DNA of 64,000 nucleotides from Actinospica robiniae DSM 44927 (GTDB taxonomy: Bacteria > Actinomycetota > Actinomycetes > Streptomycetales > Catenulisporaceae): positions 8,972,154-9,036,153 of the forward strand of contig NZ_KI632511.1 of assembly GCF_000504285.1 (NCBI RefSeq), read 5' to 3'. Positions 26,629 to 35,346 of the stretch are shown in pieces (position 1 is the first letter of the stretch; the number at the start of each line of letters is the position of its first letter). The notes beneath the pieces are model-generated. The model was not told the origin of the DNA. It worked only from the letters and a program-made list of their open reading frames with translations, and ran no database searches. The translations under genes were made by a program, and so were the position numbers.

Positions 26629-28144
26629 GAGCGTGTCTAATGGAGTGTGTAAGCGGGTGACCTGTTGAGCAGCAGGTGGTAGTGCCTGGCTGCTAGAAAT
26701 GGTGACACGCTGTGAGTGGCAAGAAGATGGACCAGGTGCTGTCGGTGGAGGCCGAGGAGCATCTGGTGGAGGAGCTCGAGCAGGTCGAGGGTGCCCGTCG
26801 GGTCGCTGCGATCCTGGCTCCGGAGGCGATCGACTCTCTGCTGGCCGAGGCCGAGAAGGCCGGGGGCGGGGCGCAGGAGCTGCTGGCTGCGATCACCAAG
26901 GCGGTGCTCGAGCGGGCGCTGCAGGTGGAGATGGCGGATCACCTCGGCTACGAGAAGGGGGATCCGGCCGGGGTCGGCTCGCCCAACTCGCGCAACGGCT
27001 CCTACCCCAAGACCGTGGTCACCGCGTCCGGGCCGGTGCGCCTGCAGGTCCCGCGTGATCGGGCCGGCTCGTTCGAGCCGCGGATCGTGCCCAAGCGCAC
27101 CAAGAGGCTCGGGCAGGTCGACGAGATGATCCTCTCGCTCTACGCCCGGGGGATGTCCACCCGCGACATCCGCGACCACCTCGCCGAGGTCTACGGCGCC
27201 GAGATCTCCCCCGCGCTGGTCTCCAACGTGACCGAGGTGGTGCGCGAGGAGATCGCCGAATGGCAGAACCGCGCGCTCGACGCGGTGTATCCGATCCTTT
27301 ACATCGACGCGATCGTGGTGAAGGTCCGCGAGTCCGGCAGCGTCGTGAACAAGGCCGCGCACCTGGTGATCGGCGTGGACACCGACGGGTACAAGCAGGT
27401 GCTCGGCATCTGGATCGAGCAGAAGGAGGGCTCCCGGTTCTGGCTCAACGTCCTGACCTCCCTGCGCAACAGGGGCCTGAAAGACGCCCTCGTCGTGTGC
27501 TGCGACGGGCTGAGCGGGCTGCCCGAGGCGATCGGGCACGTATGGCCCGAGGCGATCGTGCAGACCTGCGTGGTCCACTTGATCCGCACCTCGATGCGGT
27601 ATGTCGCCTACGCCGACCGCAAGAAGATCGCCGCCGCGCTGCGCCCGATCTACACCGCCGCGAACGCCTCGGCCGCCGAGGCCGCGCTCGAAGCGCTGCG
27701 CGGCCAGTTCGCCCGCAGCGCACCCGGGGTGATCTCCGCATGGGAGCGGTCCTGGGAGACGTTCATACCGTTTCTCGACTTCCCCCTCGAGCTGCGACGG
27801 GTCATCTACACGACCAACGCCATCGAGTCGATGAACTTCCAGCTCCGCAAAATCAGCAAGACCCGCGGGCACTTTCCCGACGACGACGCCGCGATCAAAC
27901 TGCTCTACCTCGGCATCCGCCGCATCGAGGGCCGCCACATCGACGGCGAGGGCCGCCACGTGCCGGCCGGACAGCTACGCGGCACCGGAACCTACGGCTG
28001 GAAGCGGGCCCTGAACGACTTCGCGATCCGCTTCCCCGGCAAACTCCCGGTCTGACCAGCAAAACCGTCACCGACGGCAACCGCCGACGGAGACCCGAAG
28101 AAGGAAGAACCGTCCCCAAACTTACACACTCCAATTGACAAGCC
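26629..28144 (+). mobile_element. IS256-family insertion sequence, copy 1 (1516 bp)
   Basis: A complete element bounded by imperfect inverted repeats; the shared core is TGGAGTGTGTAAG, with outer GCGTGTC/GCTTGTC ends. It is flanked by a perfect 9-bp target duplication CCGGCAAGA at 26620-26628 and 28145-28153. It carries one transposase gene. Copy 2 at 30931-32446 has the same length in the opposite orientation. Confidence 0.95.
26712..28055 (+). CDS. IS256-family (mutator-type) transposase, copy 1
   Basis: 447-aa DDE transposase of the IS256/mutator family. The N-terminal DNA-binding region precedes the catalytic core: Asp in LYIDAIVVKVRESG, Asp in VVCCDGLSGLPEAI, Glu in YTTNAIESMNFQLRK, and the family CxxH-like TCVVHLIRTSMRYV between them. 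The start is a GTG at 26712. It appears intact. It differs from copy 2 at residues read as Gln versus Thr (RG-Q-FARS) and Val versus Ala (RLQ-V-PRDR), so the copies diverged recently. Confidence 0.95.
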   Translation: MSGKKMDQVLSVEAEEHLVEELEQVEGARRVAAILAPEAIDSLLAEAEKAGGGAQELLAAITKAVLERALQVEMADHLGYEKGDPAGVGSPNSRNGSYPKTVVTASGPVRLQVPRDRAGSFEPRIVPKRTKRLGQVDEMILSLYARGMSTRDIRDHLAEVYGAEISPALVSNVTEVVREEIAEWQNRALDAVYPILYIDAIVVKVRESGSVVNKAAHLVIGVDTDGYKQVLGIWIEQKEGSRFWLNVLTSLRNRGLKDALVVCCDGLSGLPEAIGHVWPEAIVQTCVVHLIRTSMRYVAYADRKKIAAALRPIYTAANASAAEAALEALRGQFARSAPGVISAWERSWETFIPFLDFPLELRRVIYTTNAIESMNFQLRKISKTRGHFPDDDAAIKLLYLGIRRIEGRHIDGEGRHVPAGQLRGTGTYGWKRALNDFAIRFPGKLPV

Positions 28145-29339
28145 CCGGCAAGACCGTCTACGACAAGCGCCTGCCGAACACCGAACCAAAACTGCGCGCC
28201 CTGTTCGAGAAGCTGATCGCGAAGTTCGCCACCGTCCTGGTGATCGTCGATCAGCCCGCGAACATCGGCGCGCTGCCGCTGAGCGTCGCCCGCGACGTCG
28301 GCTGCCAGGTCGCCTACCTGCCCGGCCTGGCCATGCGCCGCGCCGCGGACCTCTACGAGGGCGAGGCCAAGACCGACGCCCGCGACGCCGCCGTGATCGC
28401 CGACGTCGCCCGCACCGCACCCAGGGCGCTGCGCACCCTGACCGTGCTCGATGAGACCGAGGCGGAACTGGCCATGCTCGTCGGGTTCGACCAGGACCTC
28501 GCGGGCGAGTCGACCCGCACCTCCAATCGGCTGCGCGGCCTGCTCACCCAGATCCACCCCTCCCTCGAACGCGTCCTGGGCCCACGCATCCAGCACCAGG
28601 CCGTCCTCGCGCTACTCGCCCGGTACGGCTCCCCTGAACTGCTCGCCGAGGCCGGCACCCGACGCATCGTCAAACTCCTGAAACCCCTGGCCCCGCGCCT
28701 GGCCGAGCGCCTGGCCGAGGAGATCGCCGAGGCCCTCGCAGAACAGACGGTCGTGGTGCCCGGCACCCGGGCCGCAGCCCTCGTCATCCCCTCCCTCGCC
28801 CGCCAGCTGACCGAGATCCTCGCCCAACGCCGCACGCTCGAGGGACAGCTCAGTGCCCTGCTGGAGGCCCACCCTCTTTCCCCGCTCCTGACCTCGATGC
28901 CCGGCATCGGGATCAGGACCGCCGCGACCATCCTGACCACCGTCGGCGACGCCGCCACCTTCCCCACCGCCGACCACCTCGCCTCCTACGCAGGACTTGC
29001 CCCGGTCACCAAGTCCTCCGGCAGCTCCATCCGCGGCGAACACGCACCCAGACGCGGAAACCGGCAGCTCAAACGCGCCATGTTCCTCTCCGCCTTCGCC
29101 GCCCTGGCCGACCCCGACTCCCGCGCCTACTACGACAAACACCGCGCCGCAGGCAAAACCCACACCCAAGCAATCATCCGCCTCGCCCGCAGACGCATCA
29201 ACGTCCTCCACGCCATGCTCCGCAACGCCACGCTCTACACGCCCCACACCGCCACCACATAACCCGAGCAACACCCACCCACATGCCCGTTACAGCGAGC
29301 AGCCCAGACTTGACGGAAGACATAGGGGCACGCCCACCC

Positions 29340-29720
29340 GTTGCGTCGCGGGGCGGGCTGGGGTTTCAAGATTCCGCCTCCGGCGCGGGCCCTTCTCTCG
29401 GAGAGAGATGCCGGGGTTTGTGGGGTGCTGGCGTTGGCGGGGCGGGCTGGGGTTCGGGGTGGTCGGGTGCCGGGGGTGTGCTCTCTCCTCGGTCGGTCCC
29501 CGGAGGCAATCAGGAACCTGCCGGGAGGTCAAGCGGCGGTGGTTCTCGTCGTGCTGTTTCCTGCATCGCGCCGCTTGACCTCCCGGCAGAACCCTGATCG
29601 GGCTTCGCCTGCCCGACCGAGGAGAGAGCCCACCCCCTGGGGGATTGGTGTGTGCTGCGCTCGGGCCGGGTCCCGGCCCGTGGCCCGGTCGTGCTCGGTG
29701 CGGAAGGATTCTGCATCGCC
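29340..29720. repeat. Left arm of a ~385-bp interrupted inverted repeat
   Basis: This arm reappears inverted as 30192-30433 plus 33399-33543; the right copy is split by an IS4-family element. Examples: the 29569-29626 stretch matches the complement of 30280-30337 with one mismatch, and GTTTCAAGATT with CCTCCGGCGCGGGCCCTTC near 29370-29396 recurs inverted near 33490-33520 with small changes. Confidence 0.85.
29480..29629. repeat. Large hairpin-forming palindrome A
   Basis: Imperfect 150-bp palindrome inside the left arm. Outer stem GCTCTCTCCTCGGTCGG (29480-29496) pairs perfectly with 29613-29629. Inner stem 29518-29538 pairs perfectly over 21 bp with 29569-29589 around a 30-nt loop. The arms between differ in length. 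Confidence 0.85.
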
Positions 29721-29975
29721 CTGATCCGAGTATCCAGGTTCTCGATCCGCGCGAAGGCATCGGCGCGGATCGCGCCTGATGTGAAATCCTGCACCGCCCT
29801 TGTGCCATCCACCCCGATCCCAGACCTCGCTGCAGAATCCCGCAGGCCAGCCGCCTTCGATGCGGAAGAACCCTGCATCCCTCTGATCCGAGCATCCCGA
29901 CCCTCGATCCGTGTGAAGGCGTCGGTGCTCGGGTCGTGTGGCTCGGTCGCACGCCGAGGGGAAATCCTGCACCGC
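29701..29975. repeat. Degenerate direct repeat in the centre of the inverted repeat
   Basis: Two copies (about 29701-29800 and 29867-29975) share, in order, GCGGAAG, CTGCATC, CTGATCCGAG, TCGATCCG, GAAGGC, TCGG and AAATCCTGCACCGC. A third CGGAAGAATCCTGCATC lies inverted at about 30196-30212. Function unknown. Confidence 0.65.
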
Positions 29976-30191
29976 TTTCGGCCCCACCCCTGAGGTCATC
30001 TGCCGGGCCACCTCGTCCACCACCCTCCCGTCACAAGCCCTGACCCTCGTACTCTTCCATGCTAGATGCCACCACCGACAAAAACCGTGAATCAGTCTTT
30101 TCACCGGAAAAGAAAAATTATGGAGATTTCCGGGCACTAGGGCGGTCCCTCCGGCGTTGAACCAGTAGAGAAGACAAGAGCAGCCCAGAAC

Positions 30192-30433
30192 GGTGATGCA
30201 GGATTCTTCCGGATCAAGCGCGACCGGGCCACGAGGCCGGCCCGAGCGCAGCTCGCACCGGACCCTCAGGGGGTGTGTTCTCTCCTCGGTCGGGCAGGCG
30301 AAGCCCGATCAGGGTTCTGTCGGGAGGTCAAGCGGCGCGATGCAAGATCGAGCATGAGCGGAAGCTACCGCCGCTTGGGCTCCCGGCAGGTTCCTGATTG
30401 CCTCCGGGGACCGGCCGAGGAGAGAGCACGCCC
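30192..30433. repeat. Right arm (inner part) of the inverted repeat, containing hairpin B
   Basis: Inverted copy of about 29480-29720. It contains palindrome B (about 30280-30430), whose arms match those of palindrome A in reverse order. It ends at the terminal inverted repeat of the IS4-family element at 30434. Confidence 0.85.
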
Positions 30434-30930
30434 CAATGTCGTTCTGATCAACTTATCTTGAGTGACAGTACTCTGATGGTTCGGGGTGGTGCTTTGACCG
30501 TGACCGGCGTGTTGGGGGGTGTGCGGCGGGTCCCGAAGCGTTGTCGGATGCGTTTGACGGTGCGTGCGCTGGTGCGTGGGGCGCGTTCGGGGTTGCGGTA
30601 GCGGTTCGGGTCGTCGGCTATGTCCAGGACCCGGTTGACGGCGTGGGCGATCTGGCGGATGACGCTGCGGCGTACCTCTTTGAGGACTTTGGTGAACGAG
30701 ACGCGCTCGGGGTCTTCGCGTCGTTCGTCGGCTATCAGCGCGATCAGGCGGGAGAGGCAGTGGTTGACGGCCAGGTGCGCCCAGATCTCCTGGTGGACCT
30801 GGTCGGGGTGGTGGGAGCGCAGGACCTGCCGGGGGTGATCTGCTGGGTCTTGACCTGGAGGTTGGAGACCTCGCCCTGCCAGCGTTCGGCGTAGAGGCGG
30901 GCGATCTCGGAGGCCGGGTCGTGCTCGGGG

Positions 30931-32446
30931 GGCTTGTCAATTGGAGTGTGTAAGTTTGGGGACGGTTCTTCCTTCTTCGGGTCTCCGTCGGCGGTTGCCG
31001 TCGGTGACGGTTTTGCTGGTCAGACCGGGAGTTTGCCGGGGAAGCGGATCGCGAAGTCGTTCAGGGCCCGCTTCCAGCCGTAGGTTCCGGTGCCGCGTAG
31101 CTGTCCGGCCGGCACGTGGCGGCCCTCGCCGTCGATGTGGCGGCCCTCGATGCGGCGGATGCCGAGGTAGAGCAGTTTGATCGCGGCGTCGTCGTCGGGA
31201 AAGTGCCCGCGGGTCTTGCTGATTTTGCGGAGCTGGAAGTTCATCGACTCGATGGCGTTGGTCGTGTAGATGACCCGTCGCAGCTCGAGGGGGAAGTCGA
31301 GAAACGGTATGAACGTCTCCCAGGACCGCTCCCATGCGGAGATCACCCCGGGTGCGCTGCGGGCGAACGTGCCGCGCAGCGCTTCGAGCGCGGCCTCGGC
31401 GGCCGAGGCGTTCGCGGCGGTGTAGATCGGGCGCAGCGCGGCGGCGATCTTCTTGCGGTCGGCGTAGGCGACATACCGCATCGAGGTGCGGATCAAGTGG
31501 ACCACGCAGGTCTGCACGATCGCCTCGGGCCATACGTGCCCGATCGCCTCGGGCAGCCCGCTCAGCCCGTCGCAGCACACGACGAGGGCGTCTTTCAGGC
31601 CTCTGTTGCGCAGGGAGGTCAGGACGTTGAGCCAGAACCGGGAGCCCTCCTTCTGTTCGATCCAGATGCCGAGCACCTGCTTGTACCCGTCGGTGTCCAC
31701 GCCGATCACCAGGTGCGCGGCCTTGTTCACGACGCTGCCGGACTCGCGGACCTTCACCACGATCGCGTCGATGTAAAGGATCGGATACACCGCGTCGAGC
31801 GCGCGGTTCTGCCATTCGGCGATCTCCTCGCGCACCACCTCGGTCACGTTGGAGACCAGCGCGGGGGAGATCTCGGCGCCGTAGACCTCGGCGAGGTGGT
31901 CGCGGATGTCGCGGGTGGACATCCCCCGGGCGTAGAGCGAGAGGATCATCTCGTCGACCTGCCCGAGCCTCTTGGTGCGCTTGGGCACGATCCGCGGCTC
32001 GAACGAGCCGGCCCGATCACGCGGGGCCTGCAGGCGCACCGGCCCGGACGCGGTGACCACGGTCTTGGGGTAGGAGCCGTTGCGCGAGTTGGGCGAGCCG
32101 ACCCCGGCCGGATCCCCCTTCTCGTAGCCGAGGTGATCCGCCATCTCCACCTGCAGCGCCCGCTCGAGCACCGCCTTGGTGATCGCAGCCAGCAGCTCCT
32201 GCGCCCCGCCCCCGGCCTTCTCGGCCTCGGCCAGCAGAGAGTCGATCGCCTCCGGAGCCAGGATCGCAGCGACCCGACGGGCACCCTCGACCTGCTCGAG
32301 CTCCTCCACCAGATGCTCCTCGGCCTCCACCGACAGCACCTGGTCCATCTTCTTGCCACTCACAGCGTGTCACCATTTCTAGCAGCCAGGCACTACCACC
32401 TGCTGCTCAACAGGTCACCCGCTTACACACTCCATTAGACACGCTC
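30931..32446 (-). mobile_element. IS256-family insertion sequence, copy 2 (1516 bp, inverted)
   Basis: Same length and ends as copy 1, in the opposite orientation, flanked by a perfect 9-bp target duplication TGCTCGGGG at 30922-30930 and 32447-32455. Its independent target site shows a separate transposition event. Confidence 0.95.
31020..32363 (-). CDS. IS256-family (mutator-type) transposase, copy 2
   Basis: 447-aa transposase nearly identical to copy 1, with the same DDE residues (LYIDAIVVKVRESG, VVCCDGLSGLPEAI, NAIESMNFQLRK). The two differences I noticed are Thr for Gln in RGTFARS and Ala for Val in RLQAPRDR. It appears intact, so either copy could supply transposase, and the 4.3-kb inverted pair could undergo homologous inversion. 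Confidence 0.95.
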   Translation of the reverse strand: MSGKKMDQVLSVEAEEHLVEELEQVEGARRVAAILAPEAIDSLLAEAEKAGGGAQELLAAITKAVLERALQVEMADHLGYEKGDPAGVGSPNSRNGSYPKTVVTASGPVRLQAPRDRAGSFEPRIVPKRTKRLGQVDEMILSLYARGMSTRDIRDHLAEVYGAEISPALVSNVTEVVREEIAEWQNRALDAVYPILYIDAIVVKVRESGSVVNKAAHLVIGVDTDGYKQVLGIWIEQKEGSRFWLNVLTSLRNRGLKDALVVCCDGLSGLPEAIGHVWPEAIVQTCVVHLIRTSMRYVAYADRKKIAAALRPIYTAANASAAEAALEALRGTFARSAPGVISAWERSWETFIPFLDFPLELRRVIYTTNAIESMNFQLRKISKTRGHFPDDDAAIKLLYLGIRRIEGRHIDGEGRHVPAGQLRGTGTYGWKRALNDFAIRFPGKLPV

Positions 32447-33398
32447 TGCTCGGGGTCGGTCATCGAGGTCAGGAGCCTGATCACCTCGCCGGTGCCGATC
32501 TCATACTCGATCAGTCGCAGCGTCTCGTAGCGCTCCGGGCCGCGCCCACGCACCGCGTTGCTCCACATCCGCACCAGCGCGCTACCGTCGGCCAGCACCT
32601 CGACCCGGTCGGTACCGATGTGCTTTTTCGCCCTGATCACCAGGTGGGCGCCGGTGGCCCGGAAGGCCTTGCACAGCGCCACGGACGGGAAGTTGCGGTC
32701 GAAGATCACCACGTCGCCCTCGGCGGCGTGCGGGGCGAGCTGCTCGGCCAGTTCGTGCTCCCCGGTCAGATATCCCCCGATCGCCGCGCCCCTGACCGCA
32801 CGCGTGCCGGTCTCCACCAGCGTGACCACCCGGGCCACCGGGTAGCCCACCGCCACCGGTTTACCGTCCGCGCCGCGGGTGACCGGCCCGGAAAAGTGCG
32901 CCCGGTTCGCCGGCGAATCGGGGATCTCCACCACGAATCCGTCCACTGCCAGCGTACACAGCCCCCGCCACCGGGCCCCGATCGTCTCCGGCCCGGCCAC
33001 AGGACCGGCCACCGCCTCGAACACCGCCCGCATCGCCTCCGGACCGAGCCGTTGACGCATCCCGTGCAGCGCGCTCTTGGCCGGGGCCAGCTCACACAGC
33101 TCGGGAACCGCGCCGACCAGGTTGTCGCAGACATCTTCCAACGACTCGTGCGGAAACAACGCGCACGCCAACTCGAAATACGCCGCGAACCGCATCGTCA
33201 ACGGCCCGGGCCTGCGCGACCGATCCCGCGTACGCCCCTCGATCGCCGCGTCCACCAGCGAAGGCGGCACAAACTGCGTCAACACACCGAGATTGACCTC
33301 GTCGGAATGCCCGACCCACGGATGACCCACACCCCACCCAACGATCCGAACCCCCCAACGACACGACAACCACAATCCAGTCGATCAGAACGACATTG

Positions 33399-33543
33399 GA
33401 GCCCACCCCCGCAACCCCACCATCCCGAACCTCAGCCCGCTCCGCCACGCCAGCACCCACGGAGCCCCGGCATCTCTCTCCGAGGGAAGGGCCCGCGCCG
33501 GAGGCGAAATCTTGAAACCCCGGCCCGCCCCACCAACGCAACT
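33399..33543. repeat. Right arm (outer part) of the inverted repeat
   Basis: Inverted copy of about 29340-29480, displaced from the rest of the right arm by the IS4-family insertion. Its distal end coincides with the point where similarity to the left arm stops (GTTGCGT near 33537-33543). Confidence 0.8.
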
Positions 33544-33603
33544 GTAAGCGCGCGCCCACACCCCAAGCCACCACAGCCCACCAGCGCCCAGCCGATCGAC
33601 CTC

Positions 33604-35346
33604 TCAGGTCGCCGGCTCGCCGTGCCAGGAGTGCCACAGTCGGGCATAGCTCCCGCCGTGCGCGACGAGTTCGTCGTGCGTGCCGAGCTCGGTCAGGAGC
33701 CCGCCCTCCATCACCGCCACGCGGTCTGCGTCGTGCGCGGTGTGCAGGCGGTGTGCGATGGCCAGGACCGTGCGGTCCCTGAGGACGGCGGACAGCGTCC
33801 GCTCGGTCTCGCGAGCCGTGGTCGGATCCAGCATCGCGGTCGCCTCGTCGAGGATGACCGTGTGCGGATCGGCGAGGACGACGCGGGCGAGCGCGAGTTG
33901 CTGGGCCTGCGCGGCGGCGAGGCGGTGGCCGTCCGGGCCGAGGTCGGTGTCGAGGCCGTCCGGCAGTTCGTCGGCCCAGGGCGCCGCGCCGACTGCTGAG
34001 AGCGCGGCGCGCAGGTCGGCGTCCGCAGCGGTCGGCTTGGCCACCAGCAGGTTCTCCCGCACCGACGCGTGGAAGACGTGGTGTTCCTGGGTGACCAGGA
34101 TGATGTGGCGGCGCAGCTGATCCGGTGACAGTTCCGAGACGGCGACTCCGCCGACCGTGACGGCGCCGGCGCGAGGCCGGTCGATGCCGGCCAGCAGCCG
34201 GCCCAAGGTGGACTTGCCCGCGCCGCTCGGCCCGACGATCGCGAGCCGTTCGCCCGGCCGCACCTCGAGGTCGACGCCGTGCAGCACGTCGCGTCCGAGG
34301 TCGTAGCCGAAGCGCACCTCGCGCACCTCGATCCGGTCGCCGTCCGGCACGCCCTTGCCCGGCTGCGCCTGCGGCAGTTCGCTGATGCCCTCCAACCGGG
34401 CGAACGACGCCGCGCTGCTCTGCAGCGAATCGATCCAGATCTGCATCGTCTCCAGCGGGCCGGACAGCTGGCGCAGGTACAGGGCGGAGGTGACGACGGC
34501 GCCGAGGCTGATCATGCCGCGGTCGTAGAGCGCGCCGCCGGCCAGCAGCACCCCGACGATCGGCAGCGCGGCGGACAGGTCGATCGTCGGATAGAGCACG
34601 CTGCGCAGTGCCAGGGCGCGAAGACGGCTCCGCCGGCCCTGCTCGAGTGCTTCGGCGCTCGCCTCCCGCCGTCGCTCCCGTAGGCCGAGCGCTTCCACAG
34701 TGCGGGCGCCTTGGACCGTGCTCACCAGGACCTCCGCGATCGCGGAGTTCGACGCGCCCAGGTTGAGGTAGGCCTCGCGCGCGCGTCGCAGGTACCAGCG
34801 GCTCGCCACGACGATGCCGAGCAGGCCGGCCACTCCGCAGGCGCCGAGAATCGGATCGACGGTGAAGACCGCGAGGATGACGAAGACGGATTGCAGCCCG
34901 GCTATGAGGATGTCCGGCGCGGCATCGCGCATGATCGCCGCTACCGTGGCTACGTCGCCGGAGCCTCGCGCCGCGAGATCGCCGGAGTCGACCTGCTCGG
35001 CGACGGCGGGGCGGAGCTCGAGGACGCGATCGAGGAACTGCTCGCGCACATACGCCGCGAGCCGTTCTCCGAAGCGGGCGGCGAGGTAGCGGGCCTGGCG
35101 GGTGAGGACGAGCTGGACCAGCGCGGAGACGAGGATCAGCAGCGCCAGCCGATCGATGGCGGCGACGCCGCCGTGCGCCTGCACCTTGTTGATGATCAGT
35201 CCGAGCAGCCACGGCCCCACGAGTCCGGCACCGGTGGCGAGGGCGTTGAGGATCAGGATCCAGGCGAAGACGCGCGGCTCGCGGCGGACCAGGCGCCGAA
35301 TCGCGCGTCGCACCGCCGCCGGGCCGGAGACAGGCAACTGGTTCAT
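33604..35346 (-). CDS. ABC exporter half-transporter, catalytic NBD with degenerate signature
   Basis: 580-aa type IV ABC exporter half (six-helix membrane domain, about residues 25-310, then an ATPase). The NBD has an intact Walker A (GPSGAGKS, 372-379), Q-loop (VTQEHHVF), Walker B with catalytic Glu (ILDEATAMLD, Glu501) and H-loop His532. The signature is LAAAQ (476-480) instead of LSGGQ. The ATG overlaps the partner's stop (ATGA). It therefore contributes the ATP-hydrolysing side of one site and a defective signature to the other. Substrate unknown; methyltransferase and PASTA genes lie upstream. Confidence 0.9.
   Translation of the reverse strand: MNQLPVSGPAAVRRAIRRLVRREPRVFAWILILNALATGAGLVGPWLLGLIINKVQAHGGVAAIDRLALLILVSALVQLVLTRQARYLAARFGERLAAYVREQFLDRVLELRPAVAEQVDSGDLAARGSGDVATVAAIMRDAAPDILIAGLQSVFVILAVFTVDPILGACGVAGLLGIVVASRWYLRRAREAYLNLGASNSAIAEVLVSTVQGARTVEALGLRERRREASAEALEQGRRSRLRALALRSVLYPTIDLSAALPIVGVLLAGGALYDRGMISLGAVVTSALYLRQLSGPLETMQIWIDSLQSSAASFARLEGISELPQAQPGKGVPDGDRIEVREVRFGYDLGRDVLHGVDLEVRPGERLAIVGPSGAGKSTLGRLLAGIDRPRAGAVTVGGVAVSELSPDQLRRHIILVTQEHHVFHASVRENLLVAKPTAADADLRAALSAVGAAPWADELPDGLDTDLGPDGHRLAAAQAQQLALARVVLADPHTVILDEATAMLDPTTARETERTLSAVLRDRTVLAIAHRLHTAHDADRVAVMEGGLLTELGTHDELVAHGGSYARLWHSWHGEPAT

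Larger units (their letters stand above)
26538..29262 (+). pseudogene. IS110-family DEDD transposase interrupted by an IS256 copy
   Basis: The N-terminal 30 codons (26538-26628, GTG start, GVFLGLDVGKGEHHAHG with the first acidic residue) are separated from the remainder (28154-29262) by a 1516-bp IS256 element plus one duplicated 9-bp target. Joining 26628 to 28154 restores an uninterrupted 399-aa reading frame (PAG-KTVYDKRLPN), the usual size. Other DEDD residues are visible in VIVDQPANIG and EAKTDARDAAVIAD, and the C-terminal Transposase_20 part has SMPGIGIRTAATI and ASYAGLAPVTKSSG. Apart from the insertion I see no lesion, so precise excision would revive it. Confidence 0.9.
29263..30433. 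other. Non-coding repeat-rich segment between IS110 and IS4 remnants
   Basis: 1.17 kb with several short conflicting open frames but no recognisable protein. It is built from the left arm of a long inverted repeat (29340-29720), a centre with a degenerate direct repeat (near 29701-29800 and 29867-29975), and the inner part of the right arm (30192-30433). The AT-richer stretch around 30080-30150 differs from the rest. Confidence 0.7.
30448..33375 (-). pseudogene. IS4-family transposase, split by IS256 and carrying a 1-base deletion
   Basis: The N-terminal part (33375-32447) has DDE residues in LAVDGFVVEIPDSPANR and VIFDRNFPS. The C-terminal part (30921-30448) holds the YREK signature LYAERWQGEVSNLQVK. 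Removing IS256 and one 9-bp duplicate joins MTDPE to HDPASEIARLYAERW in frame. The coding length is then 1403 nt, one short of a multiple of three, and the frame breaks near 30826-30835 in a C/G-rich run just before QVLRSHHPDQVHQEIWAH. It is therefore a double pseudogene of an enzyme of about 467 aa. Confidence 0.9.
30434..33398 (-). mobile_element. IS4-family insertion sequence, interrupted and frameshifted
   Basis: Terminal inverted repeats CAATGTCGTTCTGATC at 30434-30449 and complementary at 33383-33398. Without the inner IS256 and its target copy the element is 1440 bp, normal for IS4. The flanks GAGCACGCCCC (30423-30433) and GAGCCCACCCC (33399-33409) agree at 9 of 11 positions and look like a decayed 11-bp target duplication, meaning this insertion is older than the IS256 one inside it. 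Confidence 0.88.

Noticed and set aside
29290-29952. Minus-strand ORFs of 122-220 aa in the inverted-repeat region
   Set aside because: Several frames are open at once and the apparent protein repeats are explained by the DNA-level direct repeat; no start site or family.
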